From: Bombus terrestris
Lineage: Eukaryota > Arthropoda > Insecta > Hymenoptera > Apidae
Length of the DNA stretch: 64,000 nt
Reading direction: 5' to 3'
Assembly (NCBI RefSeq): GCF_910591885.1
Contig: NC_063275.1
Span: 2,778,501-2,842,500, forward strand
In this document: one piece after another, positions 37,528 to 49,200 of the stretch
How the letters are laid out: each line of letters starts with the position of its first letter
How positions within the stretch are numbered: the first letter of the stretch is position 1
Translations under genes and position numbers: made by a program
Notes under the pieces: generated by a model
What the model saw: only the letters and a program-made list of their open reading frames with translations
Told to the model about the DNA's origin: nothing
The model's database searches: none

Positions 37528-38248
37528 AGGAAGAAATAAAAAGCGGCGAACGAACGAGAGTGATGCAGGATAGTGGAGCGGATGTGAGGGAATAATCGTG
37601 TGGCATATGCCGAAGTGACAATATAGATAATTGTTGCAAGGATGAGAGACAGCGGGGTAGGACAAGAGAGACCAAATAAGCAAGCAAACAATTTTGCGAG
37701 AGAGAATAAGAAATGAAATAATAAAGAAAAGAAACGATAATAACGTTTTCAGTGGACTGGCTAAGCTCAGGAAGTGAAGCCCGGATCCCCGGTTGTTCGA
37801 GCGTATACCTGCGTGGAAACAGGCTTGCCTGTACACAGAGAATGTTAGCGCGTGCGGAATTACAATTTACTAACAGATTTAAATTAAGCCTTATTATCGT
37901 GTTCACTCCATTTATCAAATGTTCGCCTGTCCGTACTCTCTTACTACACTGCTTTGATCGACGATCGAGAAGAAATAAAAAAAAGAAAAACGATAAAAAA
38001 ATATATTGAAGAAAAAACAATGTACTGCTGATCTTACGCGTCGTATGTATCTATAAAAAGATAGGAGTGCGCGAGAGCGTAGAGAAGATGGTATATAGAA
38101 AAAGAAGAGAAAAGAGAGTAAGGTTAGGAAGAAGAGAGAATGAGAGAAAAAGATCGAGAGGGCGTGAAAGAAATGTTTTAAGTTTGTGTGTGTCTATGTG
38201 TGCTTGCATACGCTTGAATGAAAGAATGCAATAGCGACGAACAGAAGT

Positions 38249-38445
38249 AAAAAAAAAAAAAAAACAAAAAAAACAAAAAAAACAAAAAAAGAGAAAAAAA
38301 AGAAAAAAGAACGAACTAGTCGAAACGGTGCATACTCGCCAAAAGCAAACGTGCACGAGAATGAAATAAGAAATTCGTTTTTATTATATTTCCTGCTTGT
38401 ACGAATAAATAAATAAATACATACATGCATATATACATACATACA

Positions 38446-38475
<30 letters not shown>
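38249..38475. repeat. A-rich tract and (CATA)n microsatellite
   Basis: A poly-A tract broken by single C or G residues is followed by an (ATAC)n run at 38425-38475. Both generate spurious Phe-rich and Tyr/Met/Val-rich frames on the minus strand. Confidence 0.95.
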
Positions 38476-38481
<6 letters not shown>

Positions 38482-38814
38482 CCACATTCAAAGCGCATTT
38501 ATTCGTTAAGATACTTTCTACAAAGAGTACTTGTTTCCCGTACTCTTTAAGGATAAAAGTATAAATTCACTGTTCTGTTCATGCTTTTTGGCGGGTATGT
38601 CTGGTACGTGATTCAAAGCGTGTAGGCACTTGTTTCTCATACTTGATGGAAGAAACGAAAGAATAATTTTATGGCAGGACCGAAATTATGTACTCGATAC
38701 TAGTTATATAATAAATAGGATCGAGGAAGGCAATGCGTGCTATAATTAGCTTCCGAATATATCAGACTTTCGAAGGAAGTAAAAAACAGCTTACCTGGTG
38801 GTGTCGCCTTATAA

Positions 38815-38885
38815 TTATAATTATTATTATTATTGTTATTATTATTATTATTAATATTATTATATTATTATTATTAATTATATTA
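38815..38885. repeat. (ATT)n trinucleotide repeat
   Basis: A run of ATT/ATA units in the basigin 3' region. Confidence 0.92.
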
Positions 38886-39703
38886 ATCTTAAATATTCCA
38901 TCGTTCATGGAGAACACGTCGGAAGTCATAGTTTTGCGCGCAACGCCGTTGTTAACGACGTTAATGTAATATTAATTCTGTAATATTATTGCCATCGTTA
39001 CTACTGCTGCTATTATCGTTATTATGATTATTACAAGTATTATCGTTAATTTTATCACTATTGTAATAATTTATGATCCGTACCAATACGATTGTCTTAT
39101 CGACAGTATCGTCATTGTAAGTATTACTGTTTCTATAATGATCCATTTAAGAACTAGCAAAAGTGCAATTTAGGTACTCGGTGAGAAATTTCTATTTGCG
39201 GGTGCTACTTGTTACGTCTTTTATGTACTTCTATCATTGTCTCTAATGTTGCCATTATTATTATCAGCACTATTGTTGATATTAATAGGAGAATTACTAC
39301 AGCCATGAATTCGCTCTTTTCGTTTACCTAATATTTTTAATATTTCATTATGCGAGTCACAAATTAAAAGTCATTCGTAGAACGTTTTCACTTTGACGTT
39401 TTATGGATGATGATATATACATTTGTGTCACATCTGCCCCGCTTTTGTTTTAGAACACATGCGATTGCATTTTACAGAAGGAATTTTATCTTTAAGAAGA
39501 AAGTCCAAACTTCAATCACAACTCTATTTTATAAAATAACTAAACAACAGAGATAATGAAAAAAAAAAACATTATGAATTTCACAGCTGAACGTGACAAA
39601 CAAAATTCTGTTCCTGTTTGTTCTTTCAAAATGAGGTACTTCGACGAAACTTTATCCTTGAGAAGAGAAGCATGTATTCGATTAAAAAAGAATGTACAAA
39701 CAT

Positions 39704-39709
39704 TTTATT
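39704..39709 (-). terminator. candidate poly(A) signal of the DOMON gene
   Basis: CATTTTATTG on the plus strand is CAATAAAATG on the minus strand, about 570 bp past the DOMON stop codon. Confidence 0.45.
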
Positions 39710-40277
39710 GCTCAAACATCCATGCTTGCTCGTAAGTACATGTAAAATGTTGCTGTAATAACGCACGGGTTACGGGGTCCGGACTCCGGACACCGGACAC
39801 GATCCACGCGTATCTTGTTACGCATCGAGAGTTACAATGATATTTGTGCTGTGTATTTCTCCACGCGCTTTTGTACAGAACCGCGCATTGAGCGCGCCTT
39901 ATCGATAACTCTTTGGTCGTAAGCGCTACTTCTGCGTAATTCAGTTAGATGAAACCGTGCGTGTTGCCCCCGATCGACGCTCGCAAGCGATCGAGCAAAA
40001 ACGGGAAAGGAAAAGGTAGTAGAAAGGACTGTCAAATAAGAAAAGACAGAAGAAGAAGATAATAAGAAAAGCATCGGAGGAAGTTCTCGTTTCGAAGTCT
40101 CATTTCCTCCAAGTCCACTAAACGTGTTTTATGTACAGTATCGCTTCACTGAAGCGAAGTATATTTAATTGTCCGCTTTGGGTTCATGATCGAGGGAAAG
40201 CTGAGAAGAGGGCAGCACAGTCATTGACGCTGATTTTTCTTATCGTTCGTTGGAATCCCAATTCCCAATATGCTTCC

Positions 40278-43200
40278 TTACTTTGGCGCCTGACTTCCGT
40301 AATCCACATACACGCGCACGACCTCACCACTGTATTTACGCTGACTGGGCATGAAATAAAAGTCAGGTTGATTCGGTTGTGTGGACACGCCACCGCCTGC
40401 CGGATTATGCATATTGTTCTTTGATCGCTGATAATGTTCCCTGCGATCTTGGGTATAGTAACCAGGTTGGATGGCGGCTGTGTGCCTCGAACCCGGTGCA
40501 CGCGGCAAACTGTACGTTGCTCGTGGTCCTACTATCCTATTTGGACCCTCTACGGTATCAGTACCGAGTCCGTTTGCGGTCATCTCTCTGTGACGAGGTA
40601 GACTGGAAACTGGTGGTGGCGGAGCTTTCTCCTCTGTCTCGAAGGCTTCGAAAGCAAAATTTGTGTTTGCACCTGAGGCGTAGTCCTTCCAAGCGTTACT
40701 GGCGATCAGACGATCCTGAAACAAGTTATCATTATTGTTATTGCAGTGAAAGTTATATCTAATAGGAAGATTATATAAAATAACATCGAACATCCTAACT
40801 TCATATAATTTTGTTTAATTTTGTCTATGAAGCTATCTAGCGAAGATCATTTGAATATTATATGTTTATATTCAATAGAATTTTTTTAGACTTCTTAGAG
40901 TCTTTTTTTAGACTTGCTACTATTTGTGACCTTTCTTTGGATACATACACAATAAAAGAGATTACATAAATAGAAGAAGAGAAAGAAAAGAGAAAGCAAG
41001 AGAAAAGTACCACTGTAGAAATACCTGGATTAGTGAGCAAACGAGCGTAGGACGAATAATAATTAGCGCGCCGATTGTATACAGAGGGTGAAGTTCTACC
41101 AGCTGGGATTAGGACGATGCATATCGTACGGAGCGTGTTGGTGATGATGCCGAAGATGGTGGTGGTGGTGATGATGATGGTGATCGCCGTTTTGTCGATG
41201 ATACCGCGTCGCGTTCGTGCGATGAATCGGGTTGGGCGCGTCACAAGAAGCCAGAGGCAGCGAGTACACCCTCTTTACACCGTGATGGTCGCGAAGAGCG
41301 CGGATCATGCAACACAAGCGAAGCAGAAGATCGATTCGAGCTCATAAGAGTGGAGCAATAGTAGTGAAAGTTGAGTCTGAAGTGACACGAGTGTCTATTT
41401 CTGTATGTCTCAATTATAATGAGGGAGAAAAAGACACTTCTTTTCTTATTGAAGTATTCATGCGTTTCTAGTCACTCAAACATGGAGCTTCCATATTACT
41501 TTCACGGAGTGTGTCTACATTTAAGGAGAAGGTTACAGAGAGACCTTGTTGCTATCTCAAGTAAAAGCATCATTTTGCATTGGTTAATTTCAATGGGCAC
41601 ATAACATATTCGGAGAGCATATCTATTTCCCAACTATGTACTTGGCAGAATTCTAAGGAATAAATGACCTTTACTGTAAGTGAAATTCTGTAAGATTCTA
41701 CCAATAGGTCCAAGATTGAAGCGAGTTACTTCTAATAGACACACATAAGTTGAGAATCAGCATTGCTCTAGACCATACCACAGCGCTAAGATGTTTATAA
41801 CAAGAGTTAGATGCACACACAATACAAAAGGAAAGGTAATTAGGTTGCGAACAGAAAACAGAGAAACGAGAAAATTACGTAAAAAAAAAACAGGTGGAGA
41901 AAACGTATGAATATATAAAATGGTAGGTAATGTCGTACCTTCGTCGCTCGCCTCCTCGATGATCTGTAAAGAGTACAGCTTGCTTGTAGTAGAGCAAGAG
42001 CAAGTAAGGCAGCAACGCATCCGACAACAATATATAGCTTCGTTGCGTCGAGGAACAGATCCGACGTAAATGACGTCTCTTCATCCGCATCTCCTCCACC
42101 TAAGTCATTTACTGGCGACCAAAACAGAATAAAATGTCCAAGTTGAATGGATGCCTTATATATTACTTAATGGGTTTAACAATATGATCATACTATATGA
42201 AGCTAGAAATATGAACAGGCTAGCTTGTTACGAATAATAAACACGTTTTGTTAAGTTTGTTGTAATGATAACGCTTTCCTCGATGGAGGAAAAAGATATG
42301 ATATAGAATTAAATACTATATTGCAGAAAAACTTAATCGGTTGTAAATTATTGTTTTAAGCCGAGTATTTTTAGAATTTAAATGTTTAATGATTGGCTTA
42401 ATTGAATTTTTTTGACCGACAGTTAACGGTGATTCTTGAAAATTTTATTAAAGAGAAGAGACCATAACTATATGTTTTTATTCTGAAGGTTAATAATAGC
42501 AAAAAATTTCACATTACCTCGAGGAGCTCTAATGATCAAATACTGTGGATCCACACTTAATGCACCGACTTTTCCTGTGACAAGAGCTTCTTTTAATGCC
42601 TTTTCCGCAGCTGCACCGGTATCTATAGGTTTCAATGATCTGCCTTTTACTTCGTTTTTGTCTAAGATCAGATCCATGCGGGCAATAACACCGTTTTGCT
42701 CATCGTTCCTAAATGTAATAGTATATTTATTATTAAATAATAAATTCGGAAGTAAAATAGCACATATTGTAAGGATACTGACTTTTGTAATTCACTGAGA
42801 CGAATTTGATAATAGCCTGGTAATTTGTCAAGAAGTGGAGTAAAGCTGTCAGATATCCTGTTTGAAATAAGTTCGAAATCTGGACTGCCGGGAGTAGGTG
42901 CCATGAAACCGTCACCCAAATTTATGAGCTTCACCTCCACGGTGTAATGCAGCCTTGGTGGAGCTGGCGTTGTAAGATCCTCGAGTTCTAAAAAAGTGAG
43001 ACAAGTATTTAAATAATGCTGTTGAGGAAGCTTTCTGGAATTTGAGTTATTCAATCATTTAGTATTTATTTGTATACAACAAGCAAGAACTTCTCAAGGA
43101 TGTCATAAAGAATATAATACTAATACTACTAATTAGTGATTATAGCATGTATATAATCAAAAACAAAAACCAACAACAACCTTCGAGACCACAAGATCTT

Positions 43201-46200
43201 ATGCATATCCTTTCAGCGGATACAACGGGCACGGCATCGTGTTTACGTATTTTCTTGTTGACAGCATTAAAAATACCACCCTTGACTGGATACATCATAT
43301 ACAAGCAATGATCGTCCGTGAAAGAAAGATCTCTATTGTCCTTTGTTATCCGTTTTCTCGAGAACTTGAGTGTCGTTATACCATCCACTTTACTGCCGCC
43401 TGTGTTATAGATATCTTGAGATGGATCAAGCAACGGAGCATTATATCCGCTGATCCAAGTATCCATGAGAAAAGCTCGACCTGATTTCTCGTCGACCCAG
43501 CCCAACACCGCATCTGTTTGCGACTAATAACGAAGAGAGAAGTATCGATTTTAAATTTAGGGTTTAAGGATAAAATTCATTGTTGTAGAATGGAAGGAGT
43601 ATTATAATGTAGTAATGAAAAGTTTGATAATATTAAGTGGCCAAATAATTTTTATTAGAACATAGTGCAAGGAACTTATGGTCTCAATGCATACCATTTT
43701 TTCGTCATCAGAGAATCCAACGCCGGTCCAAGTATTCGTGTTAGCAGTGGAAATAACAAACGATAATTGATCCTATAAGAAAATCATTAATGAACTATAC
43801 GATGAAATCATAACTAAGAGAATTTATCTTTATTATAGGAAAATACCTTTCGTCCTTTGTAAGTCCACTGAATAGAGTATTCACAGGTACCATTTGCAGG
43901 AGAGCAATGTCTTGGATAATGCCACTCACCGCTGCAATTTGAAGTTGGCGCTAATGCATCACCATCACTAGCCATTTCTTGTTTCTTTTTTTCATCTAAG
44001 GATATTTATAAATCACTAATCAATACTATATTTAATTCGAAATTAACTATATAATGTCATCAACAATGTTGTAATACAACGTCGCTAATGCATGTAAAGG
44101 ACATATTTTCTTTAACCTACCAAAGAAATTAAAAGTTACTGTTCCTCTCTGTGCTCCATGACCATGATACTTAAGTTCATCAGCCTTATAAAAGTCCTTC
44201 ACACTGACCTTGGCTTTTTCAATGCCACTGGGTGGGTGATGAACATATTTTCCAGGTTCTTGTCCTTTAGCCCATATCACTTGCATATTACCATCAATAA
44301 TTTCGTGGTCGGTTAGTTCATTAGCTACCAATTTTCTTCTGAAAAGTATGGTCGTAACCCCATCACGTTCAAAGCCCATAGCAGCAGTCAAAGTGTCTCT
44401 TCCGCCCCAATATTCGTCTTTCTTTGGTGTAGACCTGTCTCTAGTGTAATAGTCGCCAATCCTGTGACTGTTGCCTCGTGCTGATCCTATTATAATGTCT
44501 GTGCAGTCCATAGGGTTGAAATCGTGTTTCGGCGTGTATTTGTACACTGCAGGTAGGATAGCTTTGATCATAAAACATTAGATTAGATTAGAATCATCTA
44601 TAAACTTCATTGATTATATGATCAACTTAAAGTAATGATTAATAATTTATGACTGTGATGGAAAGGGTTCCCTGTTGCAACATTGAAATATCTACCACAA
44701 GATGTACAGCTATTGATAAAAAATTCATTTTACAGTATTTTCTCAAGTGCAAACGCACTTACATAGGAGTTATAGGGGTATTATGCGAAAGCAACAAGGA
44801 AAGCTTGTACCAAAAAATAAGTACAAATTAAAAGTATGAATATTATCTCTACTATATGTTTTATTTAGATATGTATATGTTAGTATCAATGCTACTGATT
44901 ATATGAATACGTGACATTAACTTAATCTAAATTATCTTTTTATGTGTTACAAAATCTACTATTTTGTTAAATATTTTTTATATTATATTTTTCTGTACTA
45001 TTATGTCTAACCAACAATTCTAATTTTTGTCAATTAAGTTGATGAAATTTTACACCCATTTAGAAGTATCTAAAATTAAGGGGCAAATTTTGAAGATTAG
45101 TTCAGACAATGAAAAATACAAAATCAAAAAGTATTCCTAGATATGAATCAACGTTAACTAATTACAATATAAAGCCCGTGCAGTATGTACGAGGAGAGAC
45201 AAGCGGTTGTAATGCCTTATCAGCTTGTTTTACCTTTCGTTGCACTCGACTTAAGACCTAAGATCGGTTCCGGCTCCGAGGTTGGTTCTGACTTTGGCTC
45301 CGGCTCTGACTTGGGTTCCGGTTCAGACTTTGGCTCTGTTTCGGAACTGGGTTCCGGTTCGGACTTTGGTTCTGGTTCAGATTTCGGCTCCGGCTCTGGT
45401 TCGGATTTGGGTTCGGGTTTAGAGCTGGGTTCTGGCTCGGATTTCGGTTCTGGTTCAGAGTTTGGCTCTGGCTCAGACTTGGGTTCTGGTTCAGAGCTTG
45501 GTTCTGGTTCAGACTTGGGTTCAGGTTCAGGTTCAGAATTGGACTCTGGTTCGGGTTTTAATTCCATTCGGGATCTCGATTTAACTTGAGAAATAGGCTC
45601 TGGATGAGATATTGACTTGTGTTCATATTGTGTCTCAGAAGTTAAAATAGCCTCTGCCTTTGTTCTTGGTTCAGCGTTCGTTAAGTTTGATTGGGATGTT
45701 GGTTTTGGTCTTGAGCTTGGTTCTGGTTCAGATTTTGGCTCAGGTTCTGGGCTGGGTTCTGGTTCTGAGCTAGGTTCAGGTTTGGATTTGGTTTCTGGTT
45801 CTGGTCTTGGTTCGGGCTCGGATATAGGTTCTGGTTCGGATTTTGGTTCTGATACGGGTTCGGGCGTGGTGTTGGTGCTGTCGACAGTGCTCGGCTCGGC
45901 GACGGGCTCCCCTGTGCAAGAAAGCATCGATCGTCGTGCCAACTACCTACTGCTTATTGTTTACAGACCACCACCTTGTGCGTAGTGTCTCAAATATAAA
46001 AAAGGGACGCCAAATGCTCTACTACTCATTGGGAAGCATACTACATGTTGTTACTATGTAAATACGGAAAGCAGGGGTCTCTTGTTCTATATCTGAGTTA
46101 AGTATTGATACATACCATTCACAGAAATTCCTGTAGACTCCGGTGATCTCTTTTTGCGTCCTATATGAAGATAAAGTATATCATTTAACATTATTTGTAT

Positions 46201-49200
46201 ATAAATTCAAGAAACTGAAGTATACAAGTATAAATTAACTCGAATCTCACCTTGTTTCGTGCTGACGCGATATGTCACACTAGTTTGCACCGTCACATCG
46301 ACGTCAGATCGAGGAGTTGAAGCCAATGAAGTCACATCATGAGCTTTAGCCGATCGTCTCTTGGTACCTGACCTTTCAGTTCCAGATTCAGGTTCAGGTT
46401 CGGGTTCGGGTTCAGGCTCCGGTTTGGGTACGGCTTTCGGTTCTGACTCTGGTTCCGGCTCTGATTTTGGTTCCGGTTGTGGAAGCGGTTCATCCTTTGG
46501 ACGTTCCTGAATTTCAGGAAAGGCGCGACACATCGGTGTCAGGTCATTTGGTCGCCATCCAACAGCAACCCAGCTAGTACCATTTACCACCATAATACCC
46601 TCGAGTTCTTTGCTTTCCTTTAATATCCGCCAATAGAAGGTAAAATTGTCAGAGAACTTTTTCATTGTATATGCGTCCAATTCTACGTCGATGGTTTTGA
46701 TCGGAGATTCTAGAAAGTATCATTATATTTACTTCTTGCTTGAAATTTATTTATCTTTTATATCTCAAGAATTAATATTGTATATTGTATTCTATTTTTA
46801 TTTTTTAACAGGTAAGTCACAAATAATACAAATATAATAATTTGGAAACTATAGTACAAGAAAGTAACTCCAATCTGAATGACTTCTGGAGAAGGTACCA
46901 AATTGTGGTTTAATAAAACTTACTCTTCGCGCAACCCGGTCCAAACCAACCAATATTGCAATAGCAGTGCTTGGTGGGTGCGGTCGTGCCGCCATTGTCA
47001 ATGCACGTGCCCTGAATACCGCAATCCGAGTCATCCAGGCATTCTTCCTTAAATTCACACCTTGTACCGTGATACAGTCGATCACACCTGCATCGACCTA
47101 CCAGATATCGACCGTGACCGCTGCAATCCTCTCTGTAAGACTTTCTGTCGATGATCTAACGGGTATAAATTATAAGGTATCAGCGACCGTGATGTAGGTA
47201 ACCGGAAAAATTGTTTTACAAATTTCGTTCTACCATTTGCTGTTATTACTTAATACTTTTATATATTTATTGATAGTTAAACATTCTAGTATTTGTTATA
47301 TTTTGGTTATTATTCTTACATTGATATCGGCGCAAGACCAAAATCTATAACTCGCGCCCCATTCCTCAGCTTCTCGGAGAAGCCGAATCGTGCAGTCTGT
47401 ACAGGTGAAATTCTGAGGTAATTGTACGGCATAACTCTGTGCCCTAAAAAACAATAATTTATTTCTTAAGTACCAAAAGTATTATCAAAGCGGAAAAGAA
47501 AAGATCGGATAACAATGTTCACTTACGTAGCATCATCTTCTACGAACTCGCTATTTTTTGTCACAGGAGTTAGATCAATCAATGGCCTGTCAAGGGCATC
47601 CAGTATTTGCAGTCGAAATCCACCCTAAAATCAATAATTATAATATTTCAAATGCGTGATGGTAGATATTCAAGATATGGAAATCTTAAAAATGACGATC
47701 TTAAGATAATAAATAATAAAAATGTACAATATAGATTTGAGTAAATAACAAATAACAAAACATTATAATAACAGACTTAAATACAGAGGTTAGTAACAAA
47801 AATTTCAAATAATTAGGTTAATCTCGTTTAATTTACGTTTGGTAACGTAGGTATATAATAAGCAATATTATTTCAGTTCCAATGCATGAACTTCCGGACA
47901 GTTTCTTTCGCTATGACCGTGTCGGAAGCGAGAAACGGTCAAGAGGACGTTGAGACATCGATCGTACGCGCGGATAGCGGTATCGAACGAGCTTATCACA
48001 GATCCGTGACATAGAAACCGGCCTTCTATTCCATTGGTCATGTCCAAAAAATAAAAAGTAAAAAATATTATTAACAGCTTTAGTTAACGCTTTCTTAGTG
48101 TAGCTGGCAACGTCACCGTTATAAAACCGGCCGTTTCATGAAAACGGCCACCGAATTGGAAATAGGAAGAGAGAGAGAGAGAGAGAGAGAGACGTCGCCG
48201 CAGGAGATCATCGTTTCACAGTGGGTAACGACGTAATGACACGAGCATTAATTTAATGATTGCCGATGTCAATCTGACACCTGTATAAAGATACAAGGAG
48301 GCAAAGAACCGTTATTAGTCAACTCTTACCCAAGAACAACATTGCGTTTTCTTCTACGTGCCACGTTTTCTAATTATTAACCGCATTCTTTGCATCGTCA
48401 TAGCATGAAAATTCAGTCGATAATTTTTCAGCAATATCGGTCGCTAGTCTTATAAACCCCGTTTTCATGAAATTTGATACAAAGACAAATTGGTCGACTT
48501 TAATCTTTAAAAACTTCTCAAGTTTGCTACTCATGATCAGTATTCTTTTATTTTTTTTTAATTTCTGTAATTCGGACTTTCGTTGGTAAATTAACAAAAT
48601 GTCCTGTAGAACTTGTTACTTTCTGCTCTATTCTAAATTCAAATATCGATTAATGCTGTTTCCTAACGATGAAGTCTAGGATTTGAATCATATAATAATT
48701 TCATGATACGATGATAAAGTATTTGGAATAGGATATTTAATTTTGTAAAACTTAGGAAAATATATTAATGAAGTCGATTAGTAGATTGCGGATTTTTATA
48801 TATTTATAGGAAATTTGGAAATGGAATGCATGTGTAAAAATATAGAAAAAACCCAAAGTAGAATATTTGTTATTACATTTAGTAGATGACAAATGCATTT
48901 AATAACAAGCAGATTTCTATTTCTTCAACTACGTTCATAGAAGTATAAAAATGCATAGAAATCCGCAGTTTATTTATTAGTATGACTTTCATATGACTCA
49001 TTTATGTTTCTCCCTGTTTTTACAAATTTCTTCACACATTCTAATATGTTATCATTTAAAATTTTAAATATTGTAAAGTTTGGAATGTTTTTGCCGGCGG
49101 ATAGAATATCCGTTCACAAGAGATGCTTGTCACTTTTGATGAAAGTTTCTTTGAATATCTACACTGAAGAGTTTGAAATGTTTTCCAACAGCGCGCGATT

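Larger units (their letters stand above)
37528..40277. other. convergent 3' region between basigin and the DOMON gene
   Basis: Basigin's 3' UTR starts at 37528; candidate plus-strand AATAAA hexamers occur at about 37975 and 38405-38420. The stretch contains an A-rich tract (38249-38310), a (CATA)n microsatellite (38420-38475) and an (ATT)n tract (38815-38885). The open frames at 37284-38020 (minus) and 38051-38498 (minus) are simple-sequence or antisense artefacts. Confidence 0.6.

Noticed and set aside
37284..38020. Three overlapping minus-strand frames downstream of basigin
   Set aside because: They run antisense to the basigin terminal exon and 3' UTR; hydrophobic composition comes from GA-rich sense sequence.
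38194..38498. Minus-strand Phe-rich and Tyr/Met/Val-rich frames
   Set aside because: Translations of the poly-A tract and the (CATA)n microsatellite.
45185..45985. Plus-strand Gly-Ser-rich open frames
   Set aside because: They are exact antisense shadows of the minus-strand Glu-Pro repeat exon, whose flanking splice sites and phases are convincing.
46849..47197. Frames shadowing the EGF-like exon
   Set aside because: Out-of-frame or antisense to the exon at 47155-46924, whose Cys pattern and splice phases fit the DOMON gene.
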